In this document: positions 18,530 to 28,358 of the stretch, in pieces
How positions within the stretch are numbered: the stretch's first letter is position 1
Layout of the letters: each line of letters starts with the position of its first letter
Assembly: GCA_902602185.1 (NCBI GenBank)
Contig: CACKPV010000002.1
Span: 124,001 to 188,000 of the forward strand
Reading direction: 5' to 3'
Length of the DNA: 64,000 nt
Source: an uncultured SAR86 cluster bacterium
GTDB taxonomy: Bacteria > Pseudomonadota > Gammaproteobacteria > Magnimaribacterales > D2472
Position numbers and translations under genes: made by a program
The notes under the pieces: generated by a model
Databases searched by the model: none
Told to the model about the DNA's origin: nothing
Seen by the model: only the letters and a program-made list of their open reading frames with translations

Positions 18530-19029
18530 TGGTTACATCAGAACAGGGATCTGAAAATAATTTCAGAGTACAAATCACTCCTAATAGTTCCCTAAATGGC
18601 TCAGTCCGTTATTTCTTTTTAGGCAGTATCATCTTTATATGTAGCATTATTGGCATTGGATTTTTCTTTGTTGGTGGTGTTTTGATTCTCCCTTTTGCTG
18701 GACTCGAAATTCTTTTGGTGCTGTTAGCATTCAGCATAAGTTTTCGCTGGAGTAGTCAAAAACAAATAATCCTGTTATCTCAAGAACAAGTGGAAATCCA
18801 AAAAGGTTACTCTAAACAATTATTCACCTGGAAAGAGTTCCGAACTTTTACAAGTTTTAATGTCATGAAAAAAGGTCGGGAAGAACTAGAACTGAGTTTC
18901 CAGTCCAAAGGAGAAAAGATCATTATTGGAGATTTTTTGAATGAGGATGATAAAAAGATTCTGAGAGATACAATTTCAGAAATAATTTCAGTTTTAAATG
19001 AGCAGCAGTTTATTGCGACAAATACTTAG
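18529..19029 (+). CDS. DUF2244 domain-containing membrane protein
   Basis: The 166-residue protein has an N-terminal VQITPNSSLNGSVRYFFLG segment, two adjacent transmembrane helices around residues 25-70, the PFAGLEILLVLLAF signature and a soluble C-terminal domain (IILLSQEQVEIQKG...). This matches DUF2244, a family of integral membrane proteins of unknown function. It follows ribE with a TAATG overlap. Its 3' end overlaps the convergent pyrB gene by 20 bp, so no separate terminator fits between them. Confidence 0.75.
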   Translation: MVTSEQGSENNFRVQITPNSSLNGSVRYFFLGSIIFICSIIGIGFFFVGGVLILPFAGLEILLVLLAFSISFRWSSQKQIILLSQEQVEIQKGYSKQLFTWKEFRTFTSFNVMKKGREELELSFQSKGEKIIIGDFLNEDDKKILRDTISEIISVLNEQQFIATNT

Positions 19030-19903
19030 TCAAAATTGCCATTCGCATAGCAACGCCATTGGCTACCTGATCTAAGATAACAGACTGTTTACTTTTATAG
19101 ACAGCCTCGGTAATTTCAATGCCTTGGTTTACAGGTCCCGGATGCATTAAAATTGCGTTGGGGTTTGCTTTTTGCAATCTTTGCTCATTAACTTGATAAT
19201 CTTCAATATAACTAATCTGATCAATCTGACCATCCATCCTCTCGTGTTGAATCCTCAAGGCCATAATGATATCTTTGCCCTCAATAGCTTTGTCTAAATC
19301 ACTTTCATACTTTAACTTACTGCTATCAACTTTAGTACATAAATCAGGATGGCCACATAAAGTAACCGAAGAATTAAAATGTTTTATGCCATCAGTAAAA
19401 GATTGGTAAACTCTTGAGTGATCCAAATCACCCACGATAAGTATGTTCAAATTTTCTAACCCTTTGTGTTGATGGATTGTCATCAAATCTAATAGACCTT
19501 GGGTTGGATGAGAAAAGGCACCCTCTCCCGCACTGACAAAAGTCATTGGTTTTCTTATGTGATTTATTAAATCTTCTATTACCGCATCACTATGACGTAA
19601 AACACATAAATCAATATCCATCTGAGCGAGGGTATCGACTGTATCTTGGAGGGTTTCTCCTTTTGATAGCGATGAATTAGATGCATCAAAGTTGATAACA
19701 TGGCACCCCAAACTTTTTGCTGCTATTTCAAACGATATTTTTGTTCTCGTGCTGGGCTCACAAAAGAGAGTTAATATCCTTTTATCAGGGAATATTGATT
19801 CGCTTTTAATATTACCTTCTTCATCAATAAATTTGTTGGCAAGCTCTATAAGCTCTAGGATTTCTTTTTGTGAAAAGTCTTGGAGTGATATTAAATGCTT
19901 CAT
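19010..19903 (-). CDS. pyrB: Aspartate carbamoyltransferase catalytic chain
   Basis: PyrB condenses carbamoyl phosphate with aspartate in pyrimidine synthesis. The carbamoyl-phosphate motif FCEPSTRTKISFE is intact, with SLSKGETLQDT carrying the neighbouring-subunit Ser/Lys loop, HPTQGLLDLMTI, and LMHPGPVNQGIEI near the C terminus. At 297 residues it is somewhat short for the family but complete. No dihydroorotase-like pyrC' gene follows, unlike in Pseudomonas; ridA lies directly upstream, separated by 2 bp. Confidence 0.93.
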   Translation of the reverse strand: MKHLISLQDFSQKEILELIELANKFIDEEGNIKSESIFPDKRILTLFCEPSTRTKISFEIAAKSLGCHVINFDASNSSLSKGETLQDTVDTLAQMDIDLCVLRHSDAVIEDLINHIRKPMTFVSAGEGAFSHPTQGLLDLMTIHQHKGLENLNILIVGDLDHSRVYQSFTDGIKHFNSSVTLCGHPDLCTKVDSSKLKYESDLDKAIEGKDIIMALRIQHERMDGQIDQISYIEDYQVNEQRLQKANPNAILMHPGPVNQGIEITEAVYKSKQSVILDQVANGVAMRMAILTKYLSQ

Positions 19904-19905
19904 AG

Positions 19906-20289
19906 TTATGGAATCTCCACGATTGCATCCATCTCTACAGCCACTCCTTTAGGTAATGCAGATACTTCAATAGTTGCTCTTGCTGGAAAAGGTTTCGTAA
20001 ATCTCTTCTCCATAATTGCATTTAATGTATTGAAATTATTGAGATCGGTTAAATAAATAGTCAATTTGACTATGTTATCTAAAGAGCAGTTTGCTGCCTT
20101 GCATATTGCTTCTAAGTTGTTGAGCACTTGGTCAACAGCTGCATCAAAACTTTGATCAACAATTTCCATGCTTGAAGGTTCAAGTGGGATTTGCCCAGAA
20201 ACATATAACATATTATTTGAAATGACAGCTTGCGAATAAGCTCCGATAGCCTGAGGTGCTTGATCAGTTGTAATTGATTTCTTAGTCAT
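19906..20289 (-). CDS. ridA: RidA family 2-iminobutanoate/2-iminopropanoate deaminase
   Basis: RidA hydrolyses reactive enamine/imine intermediates released by PLP enzymes. The 127-residue sequence has QAPQAIGAYSQAVISNNMLY, SGQIPLEP, QVLNNLEAI, KLTIYLTDL, and the active-site region PARATIEVSALPKGVAVEMDAI containing the substrate-binding Arg. It lies between spoT (8 bp) and pyrB (2 bp), matching the spoT-ridA order of pseudomonads. Confidence 0.95.
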   Translation of the reverse strand: MTKKSITTDQAPQAIGAYSQAVISNNMLYVSGQIPLEPSSMEIVDQSFDAAVDQVLNNLEAICKAANCSLDNIVKLTIYLTDLNNFNTLNAIMEKRFTKPFPARATIEVSALPKGVAVEMDAIVEIP

Positions 20290-20297
20290 TTGTCTGG

Positions 20298-22490
20298 CTA
20301 TCCATTCGTTTTCTTTTGATCATTAATTTCTCGTTTACAGCTGGAAACTGTTTTCATTGATCTTACTTTTTGCATAATTTTTTTCAATTCAAAAAGTGAT
20401 CCTATTTCAACATCAATAAATATTTCGGTGAAATCTTTGCTAATTTCCTTCGATTCTACAGAAATGATATTGATATTAGAGGTTGTGAATCTAGATGCGA
20501 TATCTGCGAGCACACCTGGACCATTTTCACACATTACTTTAAGGTGACATGCATAATTGTGAGGTTTGCTTGCCTCAGACCAAACAGTCGGAATCAGCCT
20601 GTCAGATTTATTTTTGTATTTGGCAATCTCTCGACATTTATTATGGTGGATCACAATGCCTCGCTCTGTATCCGAATGGCCAATGATTTGGTCTCCGGGT
20701 ATTGGTAAACAACATTTTGCAAAAATAGCCTGAACTCCATCAATCTTATTATTTTTTAATTCTGAAAATATTTTTGTATTCTTATCAGCTTCTCGGATTT
20801 GCAAGCCATCATAAAATTTCTCTGCAACTAAAGAACTAGTCTTTCTTCCAAGACCGATATCAGTTACTAAACGATTCAAAGACTTAACTCCTGCACTGTT
20901 AAGGATTCTTTTTAGTAAAGACCCTCGATAGTCATCCAAAGACTTTCCTGAGCGTTTTAATTCATTTTCCAAGAGTACCTTCCCTGCTTTTCTAGCTTTC
21001 GATACTTTTTGATGCCGTAGCTGAGCACGAATTGCAGTTCGTGCTTTACTCGTTGCAACGAAATTTAACCATGCAGGGTCAATGATGGCATTTTTTGAGG
21101 TTTCAATTTCTACTGTTTGTCCACTCTCTAATTGCACATTCAGTGGAGCATACTTTCTATTGATTTTACAACCTGACACAGAATTTCCTAAGTCGGTATG
21201 CACTGCATAAGCAAAATCTACTGGTGTTGATCCTGAACGAAGATTAAAAATTTCACCCTTTGGAGAGAAGACATAAACTTCATCAGAAACAAGATCTGTC
21301 TTGACAGATTCTAAGAAGTCTTCTGAATTGACTGATTTTTGGTGCAATTCTTCTAAACCGGTCATCCAATTTCCTACATGAAAGTTTTTATCAAAATCTT
21401 CAGTCTTGTAATGAGAGTGTGCACAGATTCCATTTTCTGCTATTAGCTCCATGCTTTTTGTTTGAATTTGTACTTCGATTGGTATTGAATCAATTGCAAG
21501 AAGTGTTGTATGCAATGCTTGATACCCATTGGACTTTGGGATGGCAATATAGTCTTTGAATCTTCCTTCAATAGGTTTGTAAAAATTGTGGATTAAGCCG
21601 AGGGACCGGTAACAATCCTCAACAGAGTTGACAATAATACGAAAGCCGTAAACATCAAGGATTTCAGAGAAAGGTTTTTGTTTGGTTTTGATCTTTCTAT
21701 AAATGCTTGAGATATTTTTTTCCCGACCTTGAACTGTAGACAGGATGTCACTTCTTGATAAGTGTTTTTTTATTTCTTTTCGAATTTTATAAACAATCTT
21801 CTTTCGTCCACCACTTGCTTTTTTAATAGCCGATTCAATCATTTCTGCACGCAAAGGATGTAAGCATTTAAATGCAAGATCTTCTAATTCACCTCTTACT
21901 TTTTGCATTCCTACGCGCAGTGCAATGGGTCCATAAATTTCTAGAGTTTCTTTTGCGACCTTAATTTGTTTCGTTCTAGGTAAAAAATGGATTGTTCGCA
22001 TATTATGCAAACGATCAGCAAGTTTAACGACAATTACTCTCACATCTTTTGCCATGGCAAGAGCCATTTTTTGAAAACTACTGAGATTTCTTTCTTGATT
22101 GGTTTGAAATTCTATTTTTCCAAGCTTGCTGACACCATCAACAATCTCGGCCACATCCTTTCCAAAAATTTTTTCAATATTTCTTTTTTGAATGTCACAA
22201 TCTTCAAGCACATCATGCATTAATGCAGCACAAATTGTTTCAATATCCATATTGAACTCGACAAGAATTGAAGCAACTTCTAAAGGATGGCTAATATAAG
22301 GTTTACCGTCCATTCTCTCTTGACCGTCATGGGCATTAGCAGCAAAAGTATAGGCATACCTCATCATATTGATTTGTTTTTTTGTAAATGCTTTTTGAGT
22401 CTCACCAAAAAAATTATTGGGAAATTCTAAAAGTTTATGTTTGGGAAAGTTGGTTTCTGAAAAGTTTGCGGGAAGTGCTCTTTCACTCAA
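20298..22490 (-). CDS. spoT: Bifunctional (p)ppGpp synthetase/hydrolase SpoT
   Basis: SpoT makes and degrades the stringent-response alarmone. The N-terminal HD hydrolase domain is intact: YTFAANAHDGQERMDGKPYI, LMHDVLEDC with the HDxxED core, and KLADRLHNM. A synthetase domain with DVYGFRIIVNS and a YQALHTTL block follows, then a TGS domain (YVFSPKGEIFNLRSGSTPVDFAYAVHTD), a helical/zinc-finger-like region with CCLPIPGD, and a C-terminal ACT domain. The start is a TTG at 22490 (MSERALPAN); the first ATG codons lie inside the HD domain. At 730 residues it is full length. No relA gene is seen in the window. Confidence 0.95.
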   Translation of the reverse strand: MSERALPANFSETNFPKHKLLEFPNNFFGETQKAFTKKQINMMRYAYTFAANAHDGQERMDGKPYISHPLEVASILVEFNMDIETICAALMHDVLEDCDIQKRNIEKIFGKDVAEIVDGVSKLGKIEFQTNQERNLSSFQKMALAMAKDVRVIVVKLADRLHNMRTIHFLPRTKQIKVAKETLEIYGPIALRVGMQKVRGELEDLAFKCLHPLRAEMIESAIKKASGGRKKIVYKIRKEIKKHLSRSDILSTVQGREKNISSIYRKIKTKQKPFSEILDVYGFRIIVNSVEDCYRSLGLIHNFYKPIEGRFKDYIAIPKSNGYQALHTTLLAIDSIPIEVQIQTKSMELIAENGICAHSHYKTEDFDKNFHVGNWMTGLEELHQKSVNSEDFLESVKTDLVSDEVYVFSPKGEIFNLRSGSTPVDFAYAVHTDLGNSVSGCKINRKYAPLNVQLESGQTVEIETSKNAIIDPAWLNFVATSKARTAIRAQLRHQKVSKARKAGKVLLENELKRSGKSLDDYRGSLLKRILNSAGVKSLNRLVTDIGLGRKTSSLVAEKFYDGLQIREADKNTKIFSELKNNKIDGVQAIFAKCCLPIPGDQIIGHSDTERGIVIHHNKCREIAKYKNKSDRLIPTVWSEASKPHNYACHLKVMCENGPGVLADIASRFTTSNINIISVESKEISKDFTEIFIDVEIGSLFELKKIMQKVRSMKTVSSCKREINDQKKTNG

Positions 22491-22507
22491 GGTTGAATAC
22501 CAGAAGA

Positions 22508-22777
22508 TTAGCCAAGAACATCAGGTTCGCTGGGTTTAGTTGAAGAAAATTGATCAAGTAAGACATCTTCTTCAAGAGTTCTATCTAAAGTTTCTTTATC
22601 AATTAACCCTTCCTCAATTTCTTTAAGAGCAATAAGGGTGTTTTTATCATCTTTTGTTTCAACCAATGGCTCTCTGCTGGTAGATGCCAATTGCCGCGCT
22701 CTTTTTGAAGCAAGCAAAATTAAATCGAACCTACTAGGCACGTTTTTAAGACATTTTTCAACTGTAATTCTAGCCAT
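22508..22777 (-). CDS. rpoZ: DNA-directed RNA polymerase omega subunit
   Basis: Omega helps fold beta' and, with DksA and beta', binds ppGpp. ARITVEKCLKNVPSRFDLIL and SKRARQLASTS are the classic N-terminal signature. The ATG at 22777 (MARITVEKC) is preferred over the upstream in-frame ATG at 22795 (MLPEFYMAR). The acidic C-terminal part (EIEEGLIDKETLDRTLEED...) is normal for proteobacteria. It lies between gmk and spoT, the conserved order that links it to alarmone control. Confidence 0.95.
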   Translation of the reverse strand: MARITVEKCLKNVPSRFDLILLASKRARQLASTSREPLVETKDDKNTLIALKEIEEGLIDKETLDRTLEEDVLLDQFSSTKPSEPDVLG

Positions 22778-22816
22778 ATAAAACTCCGGGAGCATATTGT
22801 AATTGCAAAATAGCCC

Positions 22817-23443
22817 TCAAGACAACAATTCTTTTAATAAGTTTATCTTTTCTTCTCTATGCGAATCAATCCTTTGTGTATCTTTAATGATCTCTAACAA
22901 TTCTTCGATTGCTGCATCAAAAGACTCATTTACAATTAAAAAATCATATTGGTCAGCATAAGATAATTCGAACAGCGCATTTTTCATTCGTCTTTCAATA
23001 ATTAAATTGCTGTCTAAACCTCGTCTTGTGATTCGATTTCTCAATTCGAGCATGCTTGGTGGTAAAACAAAAATTGAGGAATTGGGTATAGAGGTTCTTT
23101 GAATCTGGGTGAAACCCTGAACATCAATTTCTAAGAAAACATTAATGCCCTCTTGTAATTTTGAAGTCACAAAATCTTCGGCTGTACCATAATAGTTGTC
23201 ATGTACCTTGGCATACTCAATAAAAGTATTATTGCCAATCAACTCTTCAAATTCACTCTCAGCAACAAAAAAATAATCTTTACCTTCTTGATCTCCCTCT
23301 CTGGGTGTTCGAGTTGTATGAGAGACCGAGAATTCACATGGAATATCTGCTGCCTTGCTTCTTGTAATGACATCCTTAATCAAAGAAGATTTTCCAGTCC
23401 CAGAAGGTGCAGAGACAACAAATAATTTTGAATCACTCGACAT
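22817..23443 (-). CDS. gmk: Guanylate kinase
   Basis: Gmk phosphorylates GMP to GDP. The P-loop is FVVSAPSGTGKSSLIKDVI, the GMP-binding block is FSVSHTTRTPREGDQEGKDYFF, and DVQGFTQIQ and ITRRG follow. The length of 208 is standard. The 5' end overlaps yicC by 11 bp, so the two are likely co-translated. rpoZ lies downstream. Confidence 0.96.
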   Translation of the reverse strand: MSSDSKLFVVSAPSGTGKSSLIKDVITRSKAADIPCEFSVSHTTRTPREGDQEGKDYFFVAESEFEELIGNNTFIEYAKVHDNYYGTAEDFVTSKLQEGINVFLEIDVQGFTQIQRTSIPNSSIFVLPPSMLELRNRITRRGLDSNLIIERRMKNALFELSYADQYDFLIVNESFDAAIEELLEIIKDTQRIDSHREEKINLLKELLS

Positions 23444-24296
23444 TCTGAACCTGCTCTCTCATCTCTTCAATAAGTATTTTGATACTTAAACCAATTTCCT
23501 TTAATGTTACTGAACTTACTTTTGCCAAGATGGTATTAATTTCTCGCAACATTTCTAAGATAACAAAATCTATTTTTTTGCCACTTGATATCTCCTGAGT
23601 AAAATCTTTTTTTAACTGGGACAGATGAAATGCCATTCTTTCAATCTCTTCAGCAATATCAATCTTCGCAACATAATTTAGTGCTTCCAATTTAAGCTCA
23701 TCAGCCGTTAGATCTACTTTTAAGGATTTCATTTTATCTAAATAAAGTTTTCTCCGCTTTTGCAGATCTGCTTTGAGACCTGATTCCATTTTATTTAACA
23801 ATTTCTGAATTTGTTGGAGTTTTTTATTAAAAATCTTTTGAATTTTGCTACCCTCCTCAGATTTAAGTTGAATAAACTGAGATAAAGTAGCTTTAAATTG
23901 ATGGTTAAGATCTTTCTTGCTTAAAGTTCTGGAAGGCTTTTCATTGACGATGCCTGGTAAGTCTTTTATGTGACCAAATGTAAGAAGTTTGCTCAGGGGT
24001 GATTTATTAACAGCATTTTGGATTTCCTGAACTTTTTTTGTATCAATGACAAAAACGTTATCAGAGGTAGTATTCATATTCACTTTGACTTCGATTGATC
24101 CTCTTCTGATAACTTTCTGAACCTGTTTGCGAATAAACATTTCACTTTGGCTATCTAAAAAATTTGATTTAAATGAAATATCCAAGAATTTATTATTTAA
24201 ACCTTTGATTTCATAAGTAATATCAGCTGATGGATATTTAGATGTCTCTGATAAGGAAAAAACATCAGAAATAAATGCTGTCATACTTCTAAGCAT
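23433..24296 (-). CDS. yicC: YicC family endoribonuclease
   Basis: The protein opens with MLRSMTAFIS, close to the family MIRSMTGF start, and contains YEIKGLNNKFLDISFK and the C-terminal QGKKIDF-type block (SSGKKIDFVILEMLREINTILAK). The extreme C terminus (IEEMREQVQNVE) also fits. YicC-family proteins were recently described as endoribonucleases acting on small RNAs; the exact role here is unknown. At 287 residues it is full length and overlaps gmk by 11 bp. In relatives, yicC lies beside rph, which is about 6 kb away here. Confidence 0.9.
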   Translation of the reverse strand: MLRSMTAFISDVFSLSETSKYPSADITYEIKGLNNKFLDISFKSNFLDSQSEMFIRKQVQKVIRRGSIEVKVNMNTTSDNVFVIDTKKVQEIQNAVNKSPLSKLLTFGHIKDLPGIVNEKPSRTLSKKDLNHQFKATLSQFIQLKSEEGSKIQKIFNKKLQQIQKLLNKMESGLKADLQKRRKLYLDKMKSLKVDLTADELKLEALNYVAKIDIAEEIERMAFHLSQLKKDFTQEISSGKKIDFVILEMLREINTILAKVSSVTLKEIGLSIKILIEEMREQVQNVE

Positions 24297-24322
24297 GTTC
24301 TTATTGTATTTGTTTAAAAAGT

Positions 24323-26329
24323 TTAATTAAACAAACTCACAATTATGCCATCGACCGGAAGCAAGCCCGCAATAACCAAACTGACTATGGCCATAACATT
24401 GATAAGGATATTCATAGATGGTCCGGAAGTATCTTTGAATGGATCACCAACAGTATCACCAACTACGGCTGCTGCATGAGTGTCTGAACCTTTACCACCA
24501 TGATTTCCTTTCTCTATAAATTTCTTGGCATTATCCCAAGCACCGCCCGCATTTGCCATCATTAAGGCAAGCAAAACACAGCCAAGAAGGCCACCTGCTA
24601 ACATTCCACCTAATGCCTTAGCTCCTAATAGAAATCCTACTAGGGGAGGCATTGATACCGCAATGATTCCAGGCAGCAACATTCTTTGGAGCGCAGCTTT
24701 GGTTGCAATCTCAACACACTTGTCTGTATCTGGCTCCCCTGTGCCCTCAAGTAATCCGGGAATTTCTTTAAATTGTCTTCGTATCTCATTGATCATATCA
24801 AATGCGGCATCACCTACTGCTGTCATAGTTATTGATGAAACTAAAAACGGTATTGCTCCTCCGATAAACATACCCACCAACACAATGGGATCGGATAAAA
24901 TTAATTCAAAGGCATCATTGTTTGCTTGGACAACTTGAACAAAGGCAGCAATGATTGCTAATGCTGCAAGCGCTGCTGCTCCAATTGCAAATCCTTTTCC
25001 AATTGCAGCTGTTGTATTCCCTAACTCATCTAAAGAATCAGTAATTTCTCTGACCTCTTCTCCCATTCCTGCCATCTCAGCAATTCCACCAGCATTATCT
25101 GCAACCGGTCCATAAGCATCTATTGCCATAGTTATCCCAACAGTGGCCAACATACCTACTGCGGCAATGCCAACACCATACAAACCATAAAAGGATGTAG
25201 AAACAAAAATAATACTTGCCAGCACAAATATAGGGATCACTACTGACTGCATTCCAACCGATAAACCAGTAATCATCACAGTGGCTGAACCAGTCTCACC
25301 AGATTTAGCAATTTTTCTTACTGGAGTACTGCCAGTGTAATACTCGGTGATGAGTCCAATCAAAACTCCACCCACAGCACCGGTCAAGACACAACCCCAG
25401 ACCCAAACACCGTCGGTTATCGACATGCTTTGTACCAGAAAATATGCCATTACAATAAAGATCACGGGAGAACCCATTGTGCCAAATCGTAAAGCAGCTG
25501 CCGGTGACTGAGAAGATTGTGTTCGTACAATGAAAATTCCAACTAAAGATGCAACCAATCCAATAGAAGCAAGAAGTAACGGCAACATCATTAAACTTTC
25601 AGAATCTGCAGATTGAATCGTGTAAGCAATAGCAATGGTCGCAATCATCGACCCACAGTATGATTCAAAAATATCAGAACCCATTCCCGCAACATCACCA
25701 ACATTATCACCAACATTATCTGCGATGACTCCTGGATTTCGAGGATCATCTTCGGGAATCCCAGCTTCAACTTTACCAACAAGGTCGGCACCTACGTCAG
25801 CACTTTTTGTAAAGATTCCTCCACCAACACGGGAAAAAAGAGCAACCACTGAGGCACCCATACCAAAACCTTCAAGATAATGACCTTCTCCTAAAAAGAA
25901 GAATAAACCTCCTAATCCCAGGAGACCCAATGAAGCAACACATAAACCCATAATAGAGCCACCATAAAATGAGATTGAAAGAGCTGTTGCAGGGCCTTTA
26001 TCTTGAGCCGCAGCTGCAGTTCTAGTATTAGATTTGGTGGCAGCATACATGCCAATAAATCCAGCTAATGCAGAACTGGATGCTCCTACCACCACAGCTA
26101 CTGCTGTTTGCCAATTCAGTGCAAAATAGACTAAAACAGTTAGCACTAGAACAAATATCAATAGATAAACGTACTCTGTTCTCATAAATTTCATGGCACC
26201 TGAGTGAATGAGATCACCAATTCTTTTAACTTCGGCATTACCCTCAGAGTAAGACAATACAAGTCTAAAAATAATAAATGCAGTAACCAAACCTACGAGT
26301 CCTAAAAGTGGTGGTATAAATGTTGGCAT
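24323..26329 (-). CDS. hppA: Membrane-bound ion-translocating pyrophosphatase
   Basis: This 668-residue polytopic protein hydrolyses pyrophosphate and pumps H+ or Na+ out of the cytosol. The catalytic Asp/Lys loops are intact: [54 protein letters not shown] and [15 protein letters not shown] near the C terminus. The segment [15 protein letters not shown] has Ala where K+-independent enzymes have Lys (GNTTKA), which points to the K+-dependent subfamily. That group includes Na+ pumps as well as H+ pumps, and sequence alone read by eye does not settle which. It lies between yicC and the symporter gene. Confidence 0.95.
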   Translation of the reverse strand: MPTFIPPLLGLVGLVTAFIIFRLVLSYSEGNAEVKRIGDLIHSGAMKFMRTEYVYLLIFVLVLTVLVYFALNWQTAVAVVVGASSSALAGFIGMYAATKSNTRTAAAAQDKGPATALSISFYGGSIMGLCVASLGLLGLGGLFFFLGEGHYLEGFGMGASVVALFSRVGGGIFTKSADVGADLVGKVEAGIPEDDPRNPGVIADNVGDNVGDVAGMGSDIFESYCGSMIATIAIAYTIQSADSESLMMLPLLLASIGLVASLVGIFIVRTQSSQSPAAALRFGTMGSPVIFIVMAYFLVQSMSITDGVWVWGCVLTGAVGGVLIGLITEYYTGSTPVRKIAKSGETGSATVMITGLSVGMQSVVIPIFVLASIIFVSTSFYGLYGVGIAAVGMLATVGITMAIDAYGPVADNAGGIAEMAGMGEEVREITDSLDELGNTTAAIGKGFAIGAAALAALAIIAAFVQVVQANNDAFELILSDPIVLVGMFIGGAIPFLVSSITMTAVGDAAFDMINEIRRQFKEIPGLLEGTGEPDTDKCVEIATKAALQRMLLPGIIAVSMPPLVGFLLGAKALGGMLAGGLLGCVLLALMMANAGGAWDNAKKFIEKGNHGGKGSDTHAAAVVGDTVGDPFKDTSGPSMNILINVMAIVSLVIAGLLPVDGIIVSLFN

Positions 26330-26368
26330 AAGTATCTCCCTATTAAAGTGGGTTAAATTTTATCAAAT

Positions 26369-27625
26369 TTATGCTTTATTAAATACTTCCTTATTGAAAG
26401 AATTTTCTGATCTAGCAACAACACAAGCAACTGTGGCATCCCCAGTGATATTTACTGAAGTTCGAATCATATCTAATATTCTGTCCACTGCTAAAATAAT
26501 TCCAATTGCTTCTAATGGCAAATTAAATTGCTGCAAAATTATAACCAAAGTAATGGTCCCAGCAGATGGCACTGCGGCTGTTCCTATGGAGGTTATAACT
26601 GCCAAAAGAACAACTTGGACATACTGAATTAAAGTCAAATCCATTCCAGCAATTTGCGCTATAAAAATTGTGGCCATTCCTTGCATAATGGCAGTACCAT
26701 CCATATTGATAGTTGCGCCAACAGGAACTACAAAAGATGCAACATCTTTATCAACTCCAATATCTTGATTAACTGTTTTCAAAGTTACTGGGATAGTTGC
26801 TGCACTCGAAGAAGTCGAGAAAGCAAAGATTGCAGCCTCTTTCATCTTATTGAAAAACCACAAAGGGTTTAGTTGTGCCAAAAACTTTAATAATAATGAA
26901 TATGTTACAAATGCATGAATCAATAAAACACCGGTTAATAAAACAACATACAACACAACATCTTTGAAGATATTAAATCCATCCGTAATGACAAATTTAC
27001 CGATCAAACAGAAAACACCCACAGGAGCAATGGTCATGACCATGAGCACTAATTGAAGAAAGACGGTATTTAACTTCTCAAAACTTGCACTGAGGTTACC
27101 AGTCAAATGATTAGTTTTATTTAAAGCTAACCCGAATAAAATACTAAAAAACACAATGGCTAACATATCGTTGGAAGCCATAGCCTCAAGAATGTTGGCA
27201 GGGAAAATACCTGCGATAGTTTCATATAATGATTGTCCTTGAGGTAACTGATCAACATTTTGTGGCATGGAATTGAGATAATTCGATCCTGGTTTGAAAA
27301 TTGAACCCACAAATAATGATAACGAAACAGCTATTGCAGTGGTAAATAAATACAGACCTACTGTTTTGCCAGCAATGCTTCCAAAACTTTTCAAGCTAGT
27401 TAACGATGCTATGCCTGAAACCAAAGAGAAAAACACTAATGGCACAACCAGCATTTTTAATAGATTCATAAAAATCTCACTGCCAAGATTAAAAACCATC
27501 TCTTCTAAAAAAACCTTAGAGGTTGTCACGAATGTGAAAGGTGCATAGAAAAAGAAAGCTCCCACCAGAGCACCAAGAAACATTCCGAGGAGAATATTGC
27601 GAGTAAGATTTTTAGGTGATTCCAT
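26369..27625 (-). CDS. Dicarboxylate/amino acid:cation symporter (DAACS family)
   Basis: The 418-residue membrane protein has the hallmark re-entrant loop STSSSAATIPVTLKTV (Ser-rich HP1) and VGATINMDGTAIMQG with the NMDGT motif of TM7, then GTAAVPSAGTITLVIIL (HP2) and DRILDMIRTSVNITGDA in TM8. These mark GltP/DctA/EAAT-type transporters that import glutamate, aspartate or C4-dicarboxylates with Na+ or H+. The TM8 Asp-Arg pattern cannot be assigned confidently by eye, so no specific symbol is given. It directly follows the rubredoxin gene in the same direction with 2 bp between them. Confidence 0.92.
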   Translation of the reverse strand: MESPKNLTRNILLGMFLGALVGAFFFYAPFTFVTTSKVFLEEMVFNLGSEIFMNLLKMLVVPLVFFSLVSGIASLTSLKSFGSIAGKTVGLYLFTTAIAVSLSLFVGSIFKPGSNYLNSMPQNVDQLPQGQSLYETIAGIFPANILEAMASNDMLAIVFFSILFGLALNKTNHLTGNLSASFEKLNTVFLQLVLMVMTIAPVGVFCLIGKFVITDGFNIFKDVVLYVVLLTGVLLIHAFVTYSLLLKFLAQLNPLWFFNKMKEAAIFAFSTSSSAATIPVTLKTVNQDIGVDKDVASFVVPVGATINMDGTAIMQGMATIFIAQIAGMDLTLIQYVQVVLLAVITSIGTAAVPSAGTITLVIILQQFNLPLEAIGIILAVDRILDMIRTSVNITGDATVACVVARSENSFNKEVFNKA

Positions 27626-27627
27626 GG

Positions 27628-27801
27628 TTATGTAATTTCAATCATATCGAAGTCTTCTTTGCCAACTCCACAATCTGGACAAACCCAATCATCGGGAACA
27701 TCTTCCCATTTTGTACCTGGATCAATGCCATCATCTGGCCAGCCTTCTGCTTCGTCGTAAATAAGTCCACAAACGATACATTCCCACTTCTTATATTCCA
27801 T
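27628..27801 (-). CDS. Rubredoxin
   Basis: A 57-residue reading frame on the minus strand encodes a complete rubredoxin, a one-iron electron carrier. The two CxxC iron-binding knuckles are [12 protein letters not shown] (Cys 8 and 11) and [13 protein letters not shown] (Cys 41 and 44), with [10 protein letters not shown] and WEDVPDDW between them. Its start is divergent from ubiC, and the stop lies 2 bp before the symporter start. The rubredoxin-ubiC-ubiA neighbourhood matches pseudomonads. Confidence 0.97.
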   Translation of the reverse strand: MEYKKWECIVCGLIYDEAEGWPDDGIDPGTKWEDVPDDWVCPDCGVGKEDFDMIEIT

Positions 27802-27869
27802 TGTTCAAATCCAAAAGTAAAAACATTGATAAAACTTCATCGTATAATATCAGATTTGATGTTCAAATA

Positions 27870-28358
27870 ATGAAACCCCAGCAAATTTTAAATTGGCAAT
27901 CCAGTGAAATTCTTCGTACCTTCCAAAATCAAGAAATTGAGAGCTGGTTGCTTGAAAAAGGTCCTATCACAGAGCGCATTCGATCTTCTTCAAACTTTAA
28001 ACTCGAAGTGCTGAAAGATGAATTTGCTCCAATAGATACAATCAATGATGATCTTATCATTAAGAATTTTCCAACCAATAAGGTCAGAGAGGTAAAGCTT
28101 TTTGCTGATGACAATGAGTTTGTTTTTGCCCGCAGTATTATTCCACAAGAAACCATTCATCAAGGTTTATCATTGCTCGGCAACATAAAAGATAAACCAT
28201 TGGGAGATATAATTTTTTCTGAACCAAATATTTCCAGAGAAATTTTTCTATATGCAAAATTTCAATACCAGCATCAAGAAATCTGGGGGAGAAAAATCAT
28301 CTATACTGTCAACAATTATCCCTTTAGCATTGCTGAGGTTTTTATAATTCCGGAATGA
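27870..28358 (+). CDS. ubiC: Chorismate pyruvate-lyase UbiC
   Basis: UbiC converts chorismate to 4-hydroxybenzoate, the first committed step of ubiquinone synthesis. The 162-residue protein has WLLEKGPITERI, FARSIIPQETIHQG, KPLGDIIF and IFLYAKFQ, matching the family at low but clear similarity, and a C-terminal EVFIIP. The frame stays open upstream to 27801, but that would overlap the rubredoxin start and add 23 unrelated residues, so the ATG at 27870 is chosen. It overlaps ubiA by 4 bp. Confidence 0.9.
   Translation: MKPQQILNWQSSEILRTFQNQEIESWLLEKGPITERIRSSSNFKLEVLKDEFAPIDTINDDLIIKNFPTNKVREVKLFADDNEFVFARSIIPQETIHQGLSLLGNIKDKPLGDIIFSEPNISREIFLYAKFQYQHQEIWGRKIIYTVNNYPFSIAEVFIIPE

Noticed and set aside
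27801-27869. Longer N terminus for UbiC
   Set aside because: The extra 23 residues do not resemble the family and would overlap the divergent rubredoxin start.
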